Assembly: GCA_037142515.1 (NCBI GenBank)
Contig: JBAXAM010000047.1
Coordinates: 1-6,918 of the forward strand
Reading direction: 5' to 3'
Source: JBAXAM01 sp037142515
GTDB lineage: Bacteria > Pseudomonadota > Gammaproteobacteria > UBA9339
Length of the DNA stretch: 6,918 nt
Within the stretch, counting starts at the first letter, position 1. The number at the start of each line of letters is the position of its first letter. Below, in pieces: positions 1 through 6,918 of the stretch. A program made the position numbers and the translations under genes. Under the pieces are notes generated by a model. It was not told where the DNA came from and did no database searches. It worked only from the letters and a program-made list of their open reading frames with translations.

Positions 1-133
1 CAAATATGCTGCCTCGTCAAAAATAATTTACAGAAAGGATGTTACACTACCATAACGATGGATCGGAGAGAATCTTATTTCTATATTGACCTGTTCAATT
101 TCTTCCATAAAATTTTAAACCTCATAGGCAAAA
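1..133. other. Non-coding flank with no convincing gene
   Basis: No recognisable gene is visible on either strand. The plus frame starting at base 1 stays open into the tRNA-Val region, but its recognisable part is only antisense tRNA sequence. On the minus strand a 26-codon ORF (108 down to 28) has no ribosome binding site. Two things are visible: a plus-strand promoter-like pair (86-113) and a small 5-bp inverted repeat ATTGA/TCAAT (85-89 and 95-99). The inverted repeat lies downstream of tRNA-Val but lacks a T-tract, so it is a poor terminator. The window edge may cut a gene further left, which cannot be judged from here. Confidence 0.5.
86..113 (+). promoter_or_regulatory. Candidate sigma70 promoter reading toward tRNA-Val (antisense) and gltX
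   Basis: A -35 box TTGACC (86-91, five of six consensus bases) is followed by a 16-nt spacer and a -10 box TAAAAT (108-113, five of six). Initiation would fall near 119-120 on the plus strand. The transcript would cross the whole tRNA-Val gene in antisense and reach gltX at 286. It could be a distal gltX promoter or make an antisense RNA. In AT-rich DNA such pairs arise by chance, so this is a match to consensus and not proof of activity. Confidence 0.35.
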
Positions 134-206
134 TGGGCGATACTGGAATCGAACCAGTGACCCCTGCCGTGTGAAAGCAGTGCTCTACCACCTGAGCTAA
201 TCGCCC
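134..206 (-). tRNA. tRNA-Val, anticodon CAC, CCA not encoded
   Basis: The minus strand folds into a complete cloverleaf of 73 nt. It has a 7-bp acceptor stem (GGGCGAT with ATCGCCC), D-stem GCTC/GAGC with an 8-nt loop, anticodon stem CTGCT/GGCAG closed by one G-U pair, a 5-nt variable region, T-stem ACTGG/CCAGT and T-loop TTCGATT. The anticodon loop is TTCACAC, giving anticodon CAC (complement of 171-173), which reads the valine codon GUG. The discriminator is A (complement of 134). The next bases read TTT, so CCA must be added by CCA-adding enzyme, unlike the tRNA-Lys at the other end of the window. The gene diverges from gltX. E. coli gltX also sits divergently beside valine tRNA genes, though I recall those having anticodon UAC. 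The CAC anticodon and arm sequences remind me of alphaproteobacterial tRNA-Val. Confidence 0.95.
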
Positions 207-222
207 GCGTAAAACTTATTCC

Positions 223-252
223 TTTTCTAAAAAGGTAATACTAGTTTATAAT
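223..252 (+). promoter_or_regulatory. Candidate proximal promoter for gltX operon
   Basis: A perfect -10 box TATAAT lies at 247-252. The best -35 is weak: TTTTCT at 223-228 with an 18-nt spacer matches three of six bases. Initiation near 259 would leave about 26 nt of leader before the gltX ATG. This is the only sizeable spacer upstream of the four-gene run, so an operon promoter is expected here or at 86-113. No heat-shock (sigma32) consensus is evident. Confidence 0.4.
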
Positions 253-267
253 CCACCTTCTTGTCTA
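238..267 (-). promoter_or_regulatory. Candidate promoter for tRNA-Val
   Basis: On the minus strand a -35-like TAGACA (267-262) is followed by an 18-nt spacer and a -10-like TAGTAT (243-238). This would start transcription near 231 and leave a leader of about 25 nt before the mature tRNA 5' end at 206. Both boxes are imperfect. The region also has other AT-rich -10-like stretches, including a minus-strand TATAAT at 275-270 without a good -35. The candidate overlaps the proposed gltX promoter on the other strand, so the two divergent units could interfere. Confidence 0.3.
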
Positions 268-285
268 GAATTATAAGGTATTTGT

Positions 286-1692
286 ATGATTGTTCGAACT
301 CGTTTTGCACCTAGCCCAACTGGTAGTTTGCACTTAGGTAACATTCGTACCGCGCTTTTTTGTTGGCTTTATTCGCGTAATCGTGGTGGCGAATTTATAT
401 TACGGATCGAAGACACCGATCAGGAGCGTTCGACCCAAGAAGCTACCCAATCAATTTTAGATAGCATGAATTGGCTTGGCCTTGATTATGATGCTGGGCC
501 GTTTTATCAAGCCAAGCGGCTCGATCATTATCGCAGCGTAGCGGAGCGTTTAATCGAAGCAGGTTTAGCTTATCGCTGTTATTGTTCTAAAGAAAAATTA
601 GCTGAGCAAAGAGAACAGCAACTTGCAAACAAGGAAAAACCGCGTTATGACGGATGTTGTCGCGGTCAAAACTTACCAGAAAACAAAGAGCAAGCATTTG
701 TTATACGCTTTAAAAATCCACAAGAAGGATCAGTTGAATTCGAAGACCAGGTGCTAGGATCTTTGAGCTTCCAAAACAGCGAACTTGACGACTTAATAAT
801 TATTCGTACAGATGGTTTTCCAACCTATAATTTTTGTGTGGTTGTTGATGATTTAGACATGAAAATCACTCATGTCGTTCGTGGTGCTGACCATGTAAAC
901 AATACTCCAAGGCAAATTAATATTTTTCGTGCTTTTGACGCCGAGCCGCCAATATATGCTCATGTTCCGACAATTTTGGGCAATGATGGCAAGAAGTTAT
1001 CTAAAAGCCACGGTGCTACTGGTATATTGCAATATCGTGATGATGGCTTTTTACCAGAAGCCATATTAAATTATTTAGTGAGGCTTGGTTGGTCACACGG
1101 TGACCAAGAAATTTTTTCGCGAGACGAAATGATCAAACTGTTTGATATCAAAGATATCAACAAGGCAGCAGCGGCTTTTAATCCCGAAAAATTACTTTGG
1201 ATTAATCGTCACTACATTAAAACACTGGACCCGCAAGTAGTGGCATCTTATTTAGCGCCACAAATGCAGGCTCTAAAGATCGATTATAGTGAAGGGCCGG
1301 CTCTTAGTGAAATAGTTGTTACTTTGAGAGAGCGAGTAGAAACTTTGCGCGAAATGGCGGTTAAAAGCCGCTGCTTTTATGAAGAATTTGCTAATTATCA
1401 AGAAGATGCTAAAAAATATTTAAATCCAGAGATAACTGCATTTTTACAAGCTACGCGTCACCGTATCGATATTTTAACTGCGTGGACTGATGAAAATTTG
1501 CACCAGGTGATTGAAGATATTGCCAAGCAATTTGAATTAAAACTTGGTAAAGTGGCCCAGCCTATTAGAGTTGCAGTTACTGGAACTATTGTATCTCCTC
1601 CTCTTAACATAACGCTTAGGCTGTTAGGAAAGCGACGTGTATTAGGGCGAATTGACAAAGCTTTATCTTATATCTCTGATATAATAAACTAA
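286..1692 (+). CDS. gltX: Glutamyl-tRNA synthetase (GltX)
   Basis: This class I synthetase attaches glutamate to tRNA-Glu in the cytoplasm using ATP. The protein is 468 residues, close to the 471 of E. coli. The HIGH-type signature is HLGN at 16-19 after the PSPTG stretch, and the KMSKS signature is KLSKS at 237-241, where many bacterial GltX have KLSKR. The Rossmann catalytic core continues through the RIEDTD motif (40-45) and the DDLDM...HVVRGADH region (188-203). The C-terminal anticodon-binding domain ends with the typical VAVTG...SPP...RIDKAL pattern. The zinc-knuckle insertion has C98, C100 and C125 in E. coli register, but the fourth ligand H127 is Gly and residue 124 is an extra Cys. 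The ATG is preceded by AAGG at 275-278 with 7-nt spacing, which supports this start. It is first in a probable operon, 4 nt ahead of clpX, and divergent from tRNA-Val. Zinc loss is inferred, not shown. Confidence 0.97.
   Translation: MIVRTRFAPSPTGSLHLGNIRTALFCWLYSRNRGGEFILRIEDTDQERSTQEATQSILDSMNWLGLDYDAGPFYQAKRLDHYRSVAERLIEAGLAYRCYCSKEKLAEQREQQLANKEKPRYDGCCRGQNLPENKEQAFVIRFKNPQEGSVEFEDQVLGSLSFQNSELDDLIIIRTDGFPTYNFCVVVDDLDMKITHVVRGADHVNNTPRQINIFRAFDAEPPIYAHVPTILGNDGKKLSKSHGATGILQYRDDGFLPEAILNYLVRLGWSHGDQEIFSRDEMIKLFDIKDINKAAAAFNPEKLLWINRHYIKTLDPQVVASYLAPQMQALKIDYSEGPALSEIVVTLRERVETLREMAVKSRCFYEEFANYQEDAKKYLNPEITAFLQATRHRIDILTAWTDENLHQVIEDIAKQFELKLGKVAQPIRVAVTGTIVSPPLNITLRLLGKRRVLGRIDKALSYISDIIN
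1652..1680 (+). promoter_or_regulatory. Possible internal promoter at the gltX 3' end, ahead of clpX
   Basis: A perfect TTGACA (1652-1657) is followed at 17 nt by TCTGAT (1675-1680, four of six). A perfect TATAAT at 1680-1685 lies 22 nt away, which is too far for a standard pair. Initiation would be about 10 nt before the clpX ATG. The TTGACA falls in codons for the conserved I-D-K of GltX, so protein constraint alone can explain it. Low confidence. Confidence 0.2.
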
Positions 1693-1696
1693 ATAT

Positions 1697-2932
1697 ATGA
1701 AAACTGATAAAAATAAGACAATGATTTGTTCGTTTTGCGGTAAAAAACAAGGTGAAGTGCAAAAGATAATTGCTGGTACATCTGCTTCTATATGCGATGA
1801 ATGTATTGGCATGTGCGGGGAGATGCTAGAGACTGATCAAAAAGCACAGCAAGCTGCTGACGCTGAAATTAGGGTGCCAACACCAGAAGAAATTAATAAG
1901 TTTTTGAATGATTATGTGGTTGGTCAAGAATATGCAAAAAAAACATTAAGCGTTGCCGTTCATAACCACTATAAAAGATTATCTTATAAAAATAGCAAAG
2001 ATGATGGTGTTGAGTTGAGCAAAAGTAATATCCTGCTTGTCGGTCCAACCGGGTGCGGTAAAACTTTACTTGCAGAATCGCTCGCTAGGATGCTGAATGT
2101 TCCTTTTGCTATTGCAGATGCTACGACACTTACTGAAGCTGGTTATGTTGGTGACGATATTGAAACTATCGTTCAAAAACTGCTACAAAAATGCAATTAC
2201 GACACTAAAAAAGCCCAAACCGGCATAATTTATATTGACGAAATAGATAAAATATCGCGTAAAAGTGATAGTGCATCGATTACGCGCGATGTTTCGGGTG
2301 AAGGGGTACAACAAGGATTATTAAAAATGATTGAAGGGACGGTTGCTAGTGTACCGCCTCATGGTGGGCGTAAGCATCCGCAACAAGAATATTTGCAAGT
2401 TAACACTAAAAACATCCTTTTTATTTGTGGTGGAGCTTTTGCAGAGCTAGACAAAATCATAAGAACACGTACGGAAAAATCAGGTATTGGGTTTGCTGCA
2501 GAAATTTATGGTGAAGAAAACAAAAAAGCTATTGGGGAGTTATTGCGTCAAGTGGAACCAGAAGATTTAATAAAATTTGGGTTAATCCCGGAGTTTATTG
2601 GGCGCCTACCGGTAATTGCAGTATTGGATGACTTGGAAGAGGCTGAAATGGTACGTATTTTAAAAGAGCCAAAAAATGCCCTAACCAAACAATATCATAA
2701 GCTGTTTCTTATGGAAAATGTTGAAATTGAATTTCAAGACGAGGCTTTAAAAGCCATAGCTAAAAAAGCTTTGGCAAAAAAAGCTGGTGCTCGTGGCTTA
2801 AGATCAATTTTGGAAAAACTGTTGCTTGAAACTATGTATTACTTACCATCACAAAAGGGTTTAAGCAAGGTTATAATCGATGCTGGGGTTGTAAATGGTA
2901 AAAATGACCCAATTTTAATATACGAAAAGTAA
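1697..2932 (+). CDS. clpX: ClpX, AAA+ unfoldase subunit of ClpXP
   Basis: ClpX is a hexameric cytoplasmic ATPase that recognises, unfolds and threads tagged proteins into the ClpP peptidase. The 411 residues are near the 424 of E. coli. The N-terminal zinc-binding domain has C11, C14, C33 and C36. The AAA+ module has Walker A GPTGCGKT (116-123, Cys120 where Ser is usual), pore-1 loop GYVG (149-152), Walker B IIYIDE (177-182), pore RKH (225-227), arginine finger R303 in EFIGRLP, and sensor 2 GARGLR (364-369). The ClpP-docking IGF tripeptide is intact at 264-266, so a ClpP partner is expected. clpP is not directly upstream as in E. coli; gltX is. It starts 4 nt after gltX and has no clear Shine-Dalgarno at the first ATG, so translation may be coupled to gltX. 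M9 (ATG at 1721) also precedes the zinc domain and is an alternative start. lon follows after 9 nt. Confidence 0.97.
   Translation: MKTDKNKTMICSFCGKKQGEVQKIIAGTSASICDECIGMCGEMLETDQKAQQAADAEIRVPTPEEINKFLNDYVVGQEYAKKTLSVAVHNHYKRLSYKNSKDDGVELSKSNILLVGPTGCGKTLLAESLARMLNVPFAIADATTLTEAGYVGDDIETIVQKLLQKCNYDTKKAQTGIIYIDEIDKISRKSDSASITRDVSGEGVQQGLLKMIEGTVASVPPHGGRKHPQQEYLQVNTKNILFICGGAFAELDKIIRTRTEKSGIGFAAEIYGEENKKAIGELLRQVEPEDLIKFGLIPEFIGRLPVIAVLDDLEEAEMVRILKEPKNALTKQYHKLFLMENVEIEFQDEALKAIAKKALAKKAGARGLRSILEKLLLETMYYLPSQKGLSKVIIDAGVVNGKNDPILIYEK
2848..2877 (+). promoter_or_regulatory. Possible internal promoter for lon inside clpX
   Basis: A perfect -10 TATAAT (2872-2877) lies 18 nt after ATCACA (2848-2853, four of six -35 bases). 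It sits within the last codons of clpX, about 65 nt before the lon ATG. In E. coli lon has its own heat-inducible promoter, but no sigma32-type sequence is apparent here, and an AT-rich coding region makes chance TATAAT likely. Low confidence. Confidence 0.18.
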
Positions 2933-2941
2933 ATAAAAAAT

Positions 2942-5326
2942 ATGACTGAAATTAATATGCACATTCCGATTTTACCACTTCGCGACTCGGTTATTTATCC
3001 CTTCATGGTGGTGCCGTTGTTTATTAATCGTCCTAAGTCAATCCAGGCGTTAGAAACAAGCGTTAATACGGGCAAGCAAATATTTTTTGTTGCACAAAAA
3101 GATGCGAAAAAAGAAGATCCAAAACTTGATGATCTATATCATATTGGTACCATGGCTAATGTTTTACAAGTATTAAAGTTGCCAGATGGCACTATCAAGG
3201 TTTTAGCTGAAGGCGTTAGTCGCGGCAAAATTAAGAATTTAGTAGTAAATGAAGAATTACTAATTGGCGAAATCGAAGTATTAGAAGATATTGTACTCAA
3301 AGACAATGAAACTGAAGCATTGGTTCGTTCGCTTCTAGATGAGTTTAACAACTTCGTTAAATTAAATACTAAAATTCCTCCGGAAATCTTATCTGCTCTC
3401 GCTAATATTAGCGAACCCGGGCGTTTAGCCGATGCTGTTGCCGCACATTTGCCATTGATCAAATTTGGAGACAAGCAGAAAATTTTGGAAGTACAAGATG
3501 CTAAACAGAGATTGCGATTTGTTAGTAGTTTATTAGTACATGAGCTTGAAGTGCTTCAAGTCGAAGAAAAATTAAAATACCGCGTTAAAACTCAGTTGGA
3601 TAAAACGCAGCGAGAGTTTTATTTGAATGAAAAACTCAAGGCAGTACAAAAAGAGCTAGATGAGATCAGTGAGGGTCGTCAGCCGTTGTCTGAAGCAGAA
3701 AAACTAAAAGCAAGGATTGAAAAAGCTGGTTTGAGTAAAGAAGCCAAAGAAAAGGCTTTAGCCGAATTTAATAAGCTAAAAATGATGCCAGTTATGTCGG
3801 CAGAGGCAACTGTTTCACGTAACTATTTAGATTGGCTTTTAGGTATACCCTGGAAGAAAATGACCAAGGTTAATAACAGCTTACCTAAGGCTGAAAAAAT
3901 TCTTGATGTTGGTCACTATGGTTTAGAAAAAATTAAAGAACGCATCATAGAATATTTAGCAGTACAAAATCGAGTGCGTAAAATTAAAGGACCAATTTTA
4001 TGCTTAGTTGGGCCGCCTGGTGTCGGTAAGACCTCTTTGGGGCAATCAATTGCTCGTGCAACAGGGCGTGAATTTATTCGTGTTTCTTTTGGTGGCGTGC
4101 GTGATGAAGCAGAAATTCGCGGACACCGTCGCACTTATATCGGTGCGCTTCCTGGTAAGATTTTACAAAAAATGGCCAAAGTTAAAGTGCGCAACCCGCT
4201 CTTTATGTTGGATGAGGTCGATAAGATGGCCATGGATTTTCGTGGTGATCCGGCTTCTGCCTTGCTCGAAGTATTGGATCCAGAACAAAATCACGCCTTC
4301 AACGATCATTATCTTGAAGTTGATTATGATCTTTCTGATGTTATGTTTATTGCTACTGCAAACTCATTAGATATTCCGCCTGCTTTGCTCGATCGTATGG
4401 AAGTACTGCGTTTGTCCGGTTATACCGAAGAAGAAAAATTGCATATTGCTATGCAATATCTGATACCAAAACAAATCAAGGAAAGCGGTCTTAAATCTAA
4501 AGAGATTGTATTTGCCGAAAGCGCAATTGTAGAGATTATTCGTTATTATACTCGTGAAGCTGGAGTGCGTAATTTAGAGCGTGAAATTGCTAAGATATGT
4601 CGTAAGGTTGTAAAAGATATTTTGATTAATCCCAAGAGTAAAAAAGTAGAAGTTACCGAGCATTGTATTGAGAAATATTTGGGTGTAAAAGTTTATCATT
4701 TTGGCTTGGCAGAAAATAAAGATCAAATTGGTCAAGTAACTGGTTTGGCATGGACTGAAGTTGGTGGAGATTTACTGACGATTGAAGTAGCGGTTGTTCC
4801 TGGAAAAGGTAAAGCAATTTATACCGGTCGCTTGGGCGAAATCATGCAAGAATCAATTCATGCTGCTTTAACCGTAGTGCGTAGCCGTAGCGAAGCTTTG
4901 GGTACTGAAAAGGATTTTTATGAAAAATGTGATTTGCACGTTCATGTACCTGAAGGTGCTACTCCCAAAGATGGTCCCAGTGCTGGTATTGGCATGTGTA
5001 CAGCCTTGGTTTCTGCATTAACTCATATTCCGGTGCGCGCAGATGTTGCTATGACTGGTGAAATAACTTTGCGTGGAGAAGTGTTGCAGATTGGTGGACT
5101 AAAAGAAAAATTGTTGGCTGCGCTACGTGGTGGCATCAAAACCGTGATTATTCCAGAGGAAAATGTTAAAGATTTAAAGGAAATGCCAAAAAATATTACA
5201 GAGCATTTAATTATAAAACCGGTTAAGTGGATCGATCAGGTTTTAGAAATAGCATTAAAGCGCAAGCCCCAAGTTCTAAAGGTTAAAAGTGGTTGCAAGA
5301 AAACAAAAAAAAGCCGCAAAAAATAA
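2942..5326 (+). CDS. lon: Lon ATP-dependent serine protease (protease La)
   Basis: Lon is a hexameric cytoplasmic protease that degrades misfolded proteins and specific regulators. The 794 residues match the 784 of E. coli plus a longer tail. In order: an N-terminal LON substrate-binding domain (about 8-200, opening IPILPLRD), a charged helical linker (about 200-300), the AAA+ domain with Walker A GPPGVGKT (357-364) and Walker B acidic pair D424-E425, a sensor-2-type REAGVRNLEREI helix, and an S16 protease domain. The Ser-Lys dyad is S680 (in PKDGPSAG) and K723 (in GGLKEKLLAA), each one position from E. coli S679 and K722, so the enzyme should be active. It begins 9 nt after clpX with no strong Shine-Dalgarno visible. 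Its last ten or so residues are nearly all Lys/Arg/Ser/Thr and read through an A-rich stretch that overlaps the start of pmbA by 38 bp in another frame. The usual downstream neighbour hupB is absent. Confidence 0.98.
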   Translation: MTEINMHIPILPLRDSVIYPFMVVPLFINRPKSIQALETSVNTGKQIFFVAQKDAKKEDPKLDDLYHIGTMANVLQVLKLPDGTIKVLAEGVSRGKIKNLVVNEELLIGEIEVLEDIVLKDNETEALVRSLLDEFNNFVKLNTKIPPEILSALANISEPGRLADAVAAHLPLIKFGDKQKILEVQDAKQRLRFVSSLLVHELEVLQVEEKLKYRVKTQLDKTQREFYLNEKLKAVQKELDEISEGRQPLSEAEKLKARIEKAGLSKEAKEKALAEFNKLKMMPVMSAEATVSRNYLDWLLGIPWKKMTKVNNSLPKAEKILDVGHYGLEKIKERIIEYLAVQNRVRKIKGPILCLVGPPGVGKTSLGQSIARATGREFIRVSFGGVRDEAEIRGHRRTYIGALPGKILQKMAKVKVRNPLFMLDEVDKMAMDFRGDPASALLEVLDPEQNHAFNDHYLEVDYDLSDVMFIATANSLDIPPALLDRMEVLRLSGYTEEEKLHIAMQYLIPKQIKESGLKSKEIVFAESAIVEIIRYYTREAGVRNLEREIAKICRKVVKDILINPKSKKVEVTEHCIEKYLGVKVYHFGLAENKDQIGQVTGLAWTEVGGDLLTIEVAVVPGKGKAIYTGRLGEIMQESIHAALTVVRSRSEALGTEKDFYEKCDLHVHVPEGATPKDGPSAGIGMCTALVSALTHIPVRADVAMTGEITLRGEVLQIGGLKEKLLAALRGGIKTVIIPEENVKDLKEMPKNITEHLIIKPVKWIDQVLEIALKRKPQVLKVKSGCKKTKKSRKK
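5278..5291 (+). promoter_or_regulatory. Ribosome binding site and GTG start of pmbA inside lon
   Basis: AAAGG at 5278-5282 lies 6 nt ahead of GTG at 5289. The reading frame is closed by TAA at 5277-5279, and no other standard start codon occurs between it and an ATG at 5391. That ATG would remove the N-terminal helix conserved in the PmbA family. The GTG is therefore the best start, and this is the clearest Shine-Dalgarno within the operon. Confidence 0.7.
5289..5326 (+). other. lon/pmbA 38-bp coding overlap with A8 run
   Basis: The end of lon and the start of pmbA share 38 bp, with pmbA in the +1 frame relative to lon. The overlap contains eight consecutive A (5305-5312) and six A (5318-5323) just before the lon stop. 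Both frames encode lysine-rich peptides here: the Lon tail and the PmbA leader (residues 4-13 are mostly Lys, Ala and Arg). The arrangement suits translational coupling. Polymerase slippage of one base on A8 would join the two frames. Confidence 0.8.
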
Positions 5327-6653
5327 ACACGGATTTGACGAAAGAAAATTCACGGGTTTAACCAGCGATATTATTAAGCAAGCAAAAAAAATGGGCGCAA
5401 CGGCGGTTGAGGTTGATGCCGATATTAGTTCTGGTTTTTCTGTTAAGGTTCGTAAAAACAAAGTTGAAACTATTGAGCATAGCAATGGCAAAACTTTAGG
5501 TGTAACCGTGTACTTCGGCTATCGCACTGGAACAGCTACCACCTCCGATTTAAAACCGGAGGCTATTACTACCATGATTGAAAAAGCCTGTCATATTGCA
5601 CGGTTCACTAGTGAAGATACTTTTGTTGGTTTAGCCGATTCGGAATTAATGGCTTATGATTACCAGGATTTGGATCTATATCATCCTTGGCAGGTTAAAG
5701 TTGAAGAGGCAATTGATCTGGCAAAAAGCGCCGAAACTAAAGGCTTTTCTTACGATAAGCGGCTGACTAATTCTGAAGGTTTTGGGGTAGATACTTTTCA
5801 AGCCCTTAATGTTTACGCTAATAGCCATGGCTTTTGTGGTACTACTATTGCGACGAAGCATAGCTTTGGCTGTTCTTTTATAGCAGAAGATAAAAATGAT
5901 ATGCAACGTGATTATTATTATACCGTTGCGCGTGATGCTTGTGATTTGGAAAAGGCAGATAGTGTTGCTATAGAGGCAGCTAAGCGTACTATTAACCGGC
6001 TTAACGCGCAAAGAATTACTACGCGTAAATGTCCGATAGTTTTTATTGCAGAAATTGCTAGTAGTTTAATTAGTAATTTTATTCGTGCTACTCATGGTAA
6101 TAATATTTATCGAAAGACTTCCTTCTTAGTTGATTGCTTACACAAACCGGTTTTTGCTAAACATATTAATATTGAAGAAAATCCGCATATACCAAAAGCA
6201 TTGGGTAGCGCTGCTTTTGACGGTGAGGGGGTAAAATTATTTCGTAGTGATATCGTGATTGATGGTGTTTTAGAGCGATATGTGCTTGATAGCTATGCAG
6301 CACGCAAGTTAAAAATGAAAACCACTGGGAATGCCGGTGGTGTACATAATTTGATTATTAAAACTAGTGATCTTGATTTAAATAAACTGCTTTGTAAGAT
6401 GGGGACTGGGCTCTTGGTAACTGAGTTAATGGGAGATGGTGTAAATATTGTTACTGGCGACTATTCGCGTGGTATTTTTGGTTATTGGGTAGAAAATGGC
6501 CAGATTCAGTATCCCGCAACTGGAGTGACGATTGCTGGTAATTTAAGGGATATGCTGTTGAATATAGTGGCTATTGGTAGTGATGTTGATTATCGTAGCA
6601 ATATATTGACTGGTTCTATTTTACTTGACAAAATGACCATCGCTGGCAGTTAA
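5289..6653 (+). CDS. pmbA: PmbA/TldE, subunit of the TldD-TldE metalloprotease
   Basis: PmbA (TldE) pairs with TldD to form a cytoplasmic heterodimeric metalloprotease. In E. coli it is needed to mature the peptide antibiotic microcin B17 and to degrade the antitoxin CcdA. The zinc HExxxH motif belongs to TldD, and none is seen here, as expected for TldE. The 454 residues compare with 450 in E. coli. Similarity to the E. coli protein as I recall it runs end to end: DLDLYHPWQV in the N-terminal half, a YRKTSFLVD stretch, SYAARKLKMKTTGNAGG (ending near 351), GTGLLVTELMGDGV and TGDYSRG (389-395), ending in the typical KMTIAGS tail. It starts at GTG within lon with a good Shine-Dalgarno, which implies co-translation. 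The first 20 residues are lysine-rich and look lineage-specific. tldD is not in the window. Its native substrate here is unknown, and no peptide precursor gene is visible nearby. Confidence 0.95.
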   Translation: MVARKQKKAAKNKHGFDERKFTGLTSDIIKQAKKMGATAVEVDADISSGFSVKVRKNKVETIEHSNGKTLGVTVYFGYRTGTATTSDLKPEAITTMIEKACHIARFTSEDTFVGLADSELMAYDYQDLDLYHPWQVKVEEAIDLAKSAETKGFSYDKRLTNSEGFGVDTFQALNVYANSHGFCGTTIATKHSFGCSFIAEDKNDMQRDYYYTVARDACDLEKADSVAIEAAKRTINRLNAQRITTRKCPIVFIAEIASSLISNFIRATHGNNIYRKTSFLVDCLHKPVFAKHINIEENPHIPKALGSAAFDGEGVKLFRSDIVIDGVLERYVLDSYAARKLKMKTTGNAGGVHNLIIKTSDLDLNKLLCKMGTGLLVTELMGDGVNIVTGDYSRGIFGYWVENGQIQYPATGVTIAGNLRDMLLNIVAIGSDVDYRSNILTGSILLDKMTIAGS

Positions 6654-6656
6654 TTT

Positions 6657-6692
6657 CTGTTGCAAACTAGTAACAGCAAGGTATTATTGCTG
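6657..6692 (+). other. Overlapping alternative hairpins between pmbA and tRNA-Lys
   Basis: Segment CTGTTGC (6657-6663) can pair with GTAACAG (6670-6676), making a 7-bp stem with one G-U pair and a 6-nt loop. The 3' arm overlaps CAGCAA (6674-6679), which can instead pair with TTGCTG (6687-6692) around a 7-nt loop. The two stems are mutually exclusive. Only a loose T-rich stretch follows (the TTTT at 6701-6704), so this is at best a weak terminator for the pmbA transcript. The same DNA carries the proposed tRNA-Lys promoter. Confidence 0.4.
6660..6687 (+). promoter_or_regulatory. Candidate tRNA-Lys promoter with GC-rich discriminator
   Basis: A -35 TTGCAA (6660-6665, four of six) is followed by a 16-nt spacer and a -10 TATTAT (6682-6687, five of six). 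The predicted start near 6694 leaves about 20 nt before the mature tRNA 5' end. Bases 6689-6694, GCTGCC, form a GC-rich block between the -10 box and the start, in an otherwise AT-rich spacer. GC-rich discriminators are typical of stable-RNA promoters inhibited by ppGpp in gammaproteobacteria, so stringent control is inferred. Confidence 0.5.
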
Positions 6693-6714
6693 CCTCTTAG
6701 TTTTGATTCTTTAT

Positions 6715-6790
6715 GGGCCGTTAGCTCAGTTGGTAGAGCAGCGGACTTTTAATCCGTTGGTCCCGCGTTCGAGTCGCGGACGGCCCACCA
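6715..6790 (+). tRNA. tRNA-Lys, anticodon TTT, CCA encoded
   Basis: A complete cloverleaf is visible: acceptor stem GGGCCGT/ACGGCCC, D-stem GCTC/GAGC, anticodon stem GCGGA/TCCGT closed by an A-T pair, loop CTTTTAA with anticodon TTT at 6748-6750, a 5-nt variable region, T-stem CCGCG/CGCGG, and T-loop TTCGAGT. The discriminator is A6787 and CCA is encoded at 6788-6790. It reads AAA and AAG lysine codons, which are abundant in the genes upstream. It probably has its own promoter, though read-through from pmbA is possible because no strong terminator separates them. No duplicated 3' end suggesting an integration site is seen in the window. Confidence 0.97.
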
Positions 6791-6918
6791 ATGCTAGTTT
6801 AATGTCCAGGAGGGACAATATTGAGACAGTATATACTTATACCAATTGGACAATTTCAGATTATATGATAAAGCAACTTTTTTTCTGTAAATATGTTTAA
6901 ACTTCTAGCCCTTTTAAA

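Overview
The window is an AT-rich, tightly packed housekeeping segment from a bacterium, most likely a gammaproteobacterium. GltX keeps the gamma/beta-type zinc-knuckle insertion in register with the E. coli enzyme. ClpX, Lon and PmbA read as close relatives of the E. coli proteins, and the Lon catalytic residues are offset by only one position. By eye the GC content is low (not computed). The short spacers, gene overlap and AT bias would suit a reduced or host-associated lineage such as a Legionellales/Coxiella-like group, but that is inference. One discordant mark is a valine tRNA with anticodon CAC and no encoded CCA, which I associate more with alphaproteobacteria.

Layout: positions 1-133 hold no convincing gene. 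A tRNA-Val(CAC) lies on the minus strand (134-206), divergent from the genes that follow. From 286 to 6653 four genes run on the plus strand as an apparent operon: gltX (glutamyl-tRNA synthetase), clpX (unfoldase of ClpXP), lon (ATP-dependent protease La) and pmbA/tldE (partner subunit of the TldD/TldE metalloprotease). The junctions are 4 nt, 9 nt and a 38-bp overlap. A 61-nt spacer with a stable-RNA-type promoter precedes a plus-strand tRNA-Lys(TTT) with encoded CCA (6715-6790). The last 128 nt contain no gene but do hold a cluster of short palindromes.

Function: three of the four proteins belong to protein quality control and regulated proteolysis (ClpX feeds ClpP, Lon degrades misfolded and regulatory proteins, TldE works with TldD). 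GltX charges tRNA-Glu. The usual clpP-clpX-lon order is altered: gltX occupies the place immediately upstream of clpX where clpP is normally found, although ClpX keeps its ClpP-docking IGF loop, so clpP should be elsewhere in the genome. Neither clpP nor tldD is in the window.

I see no new defence, mobile or secondary-metabolism system. The points worth checking are local: an altered zinc site in GltX, a Cys in the ClpX P-loop, the lon/pmbA overlap with an A8 slippery run, an antisense-directed promoter beside tRNA-Val, alternative hairpins and a GC-rich discriminator ahead of tRNA-Lys, and the palindrome cluster after it.
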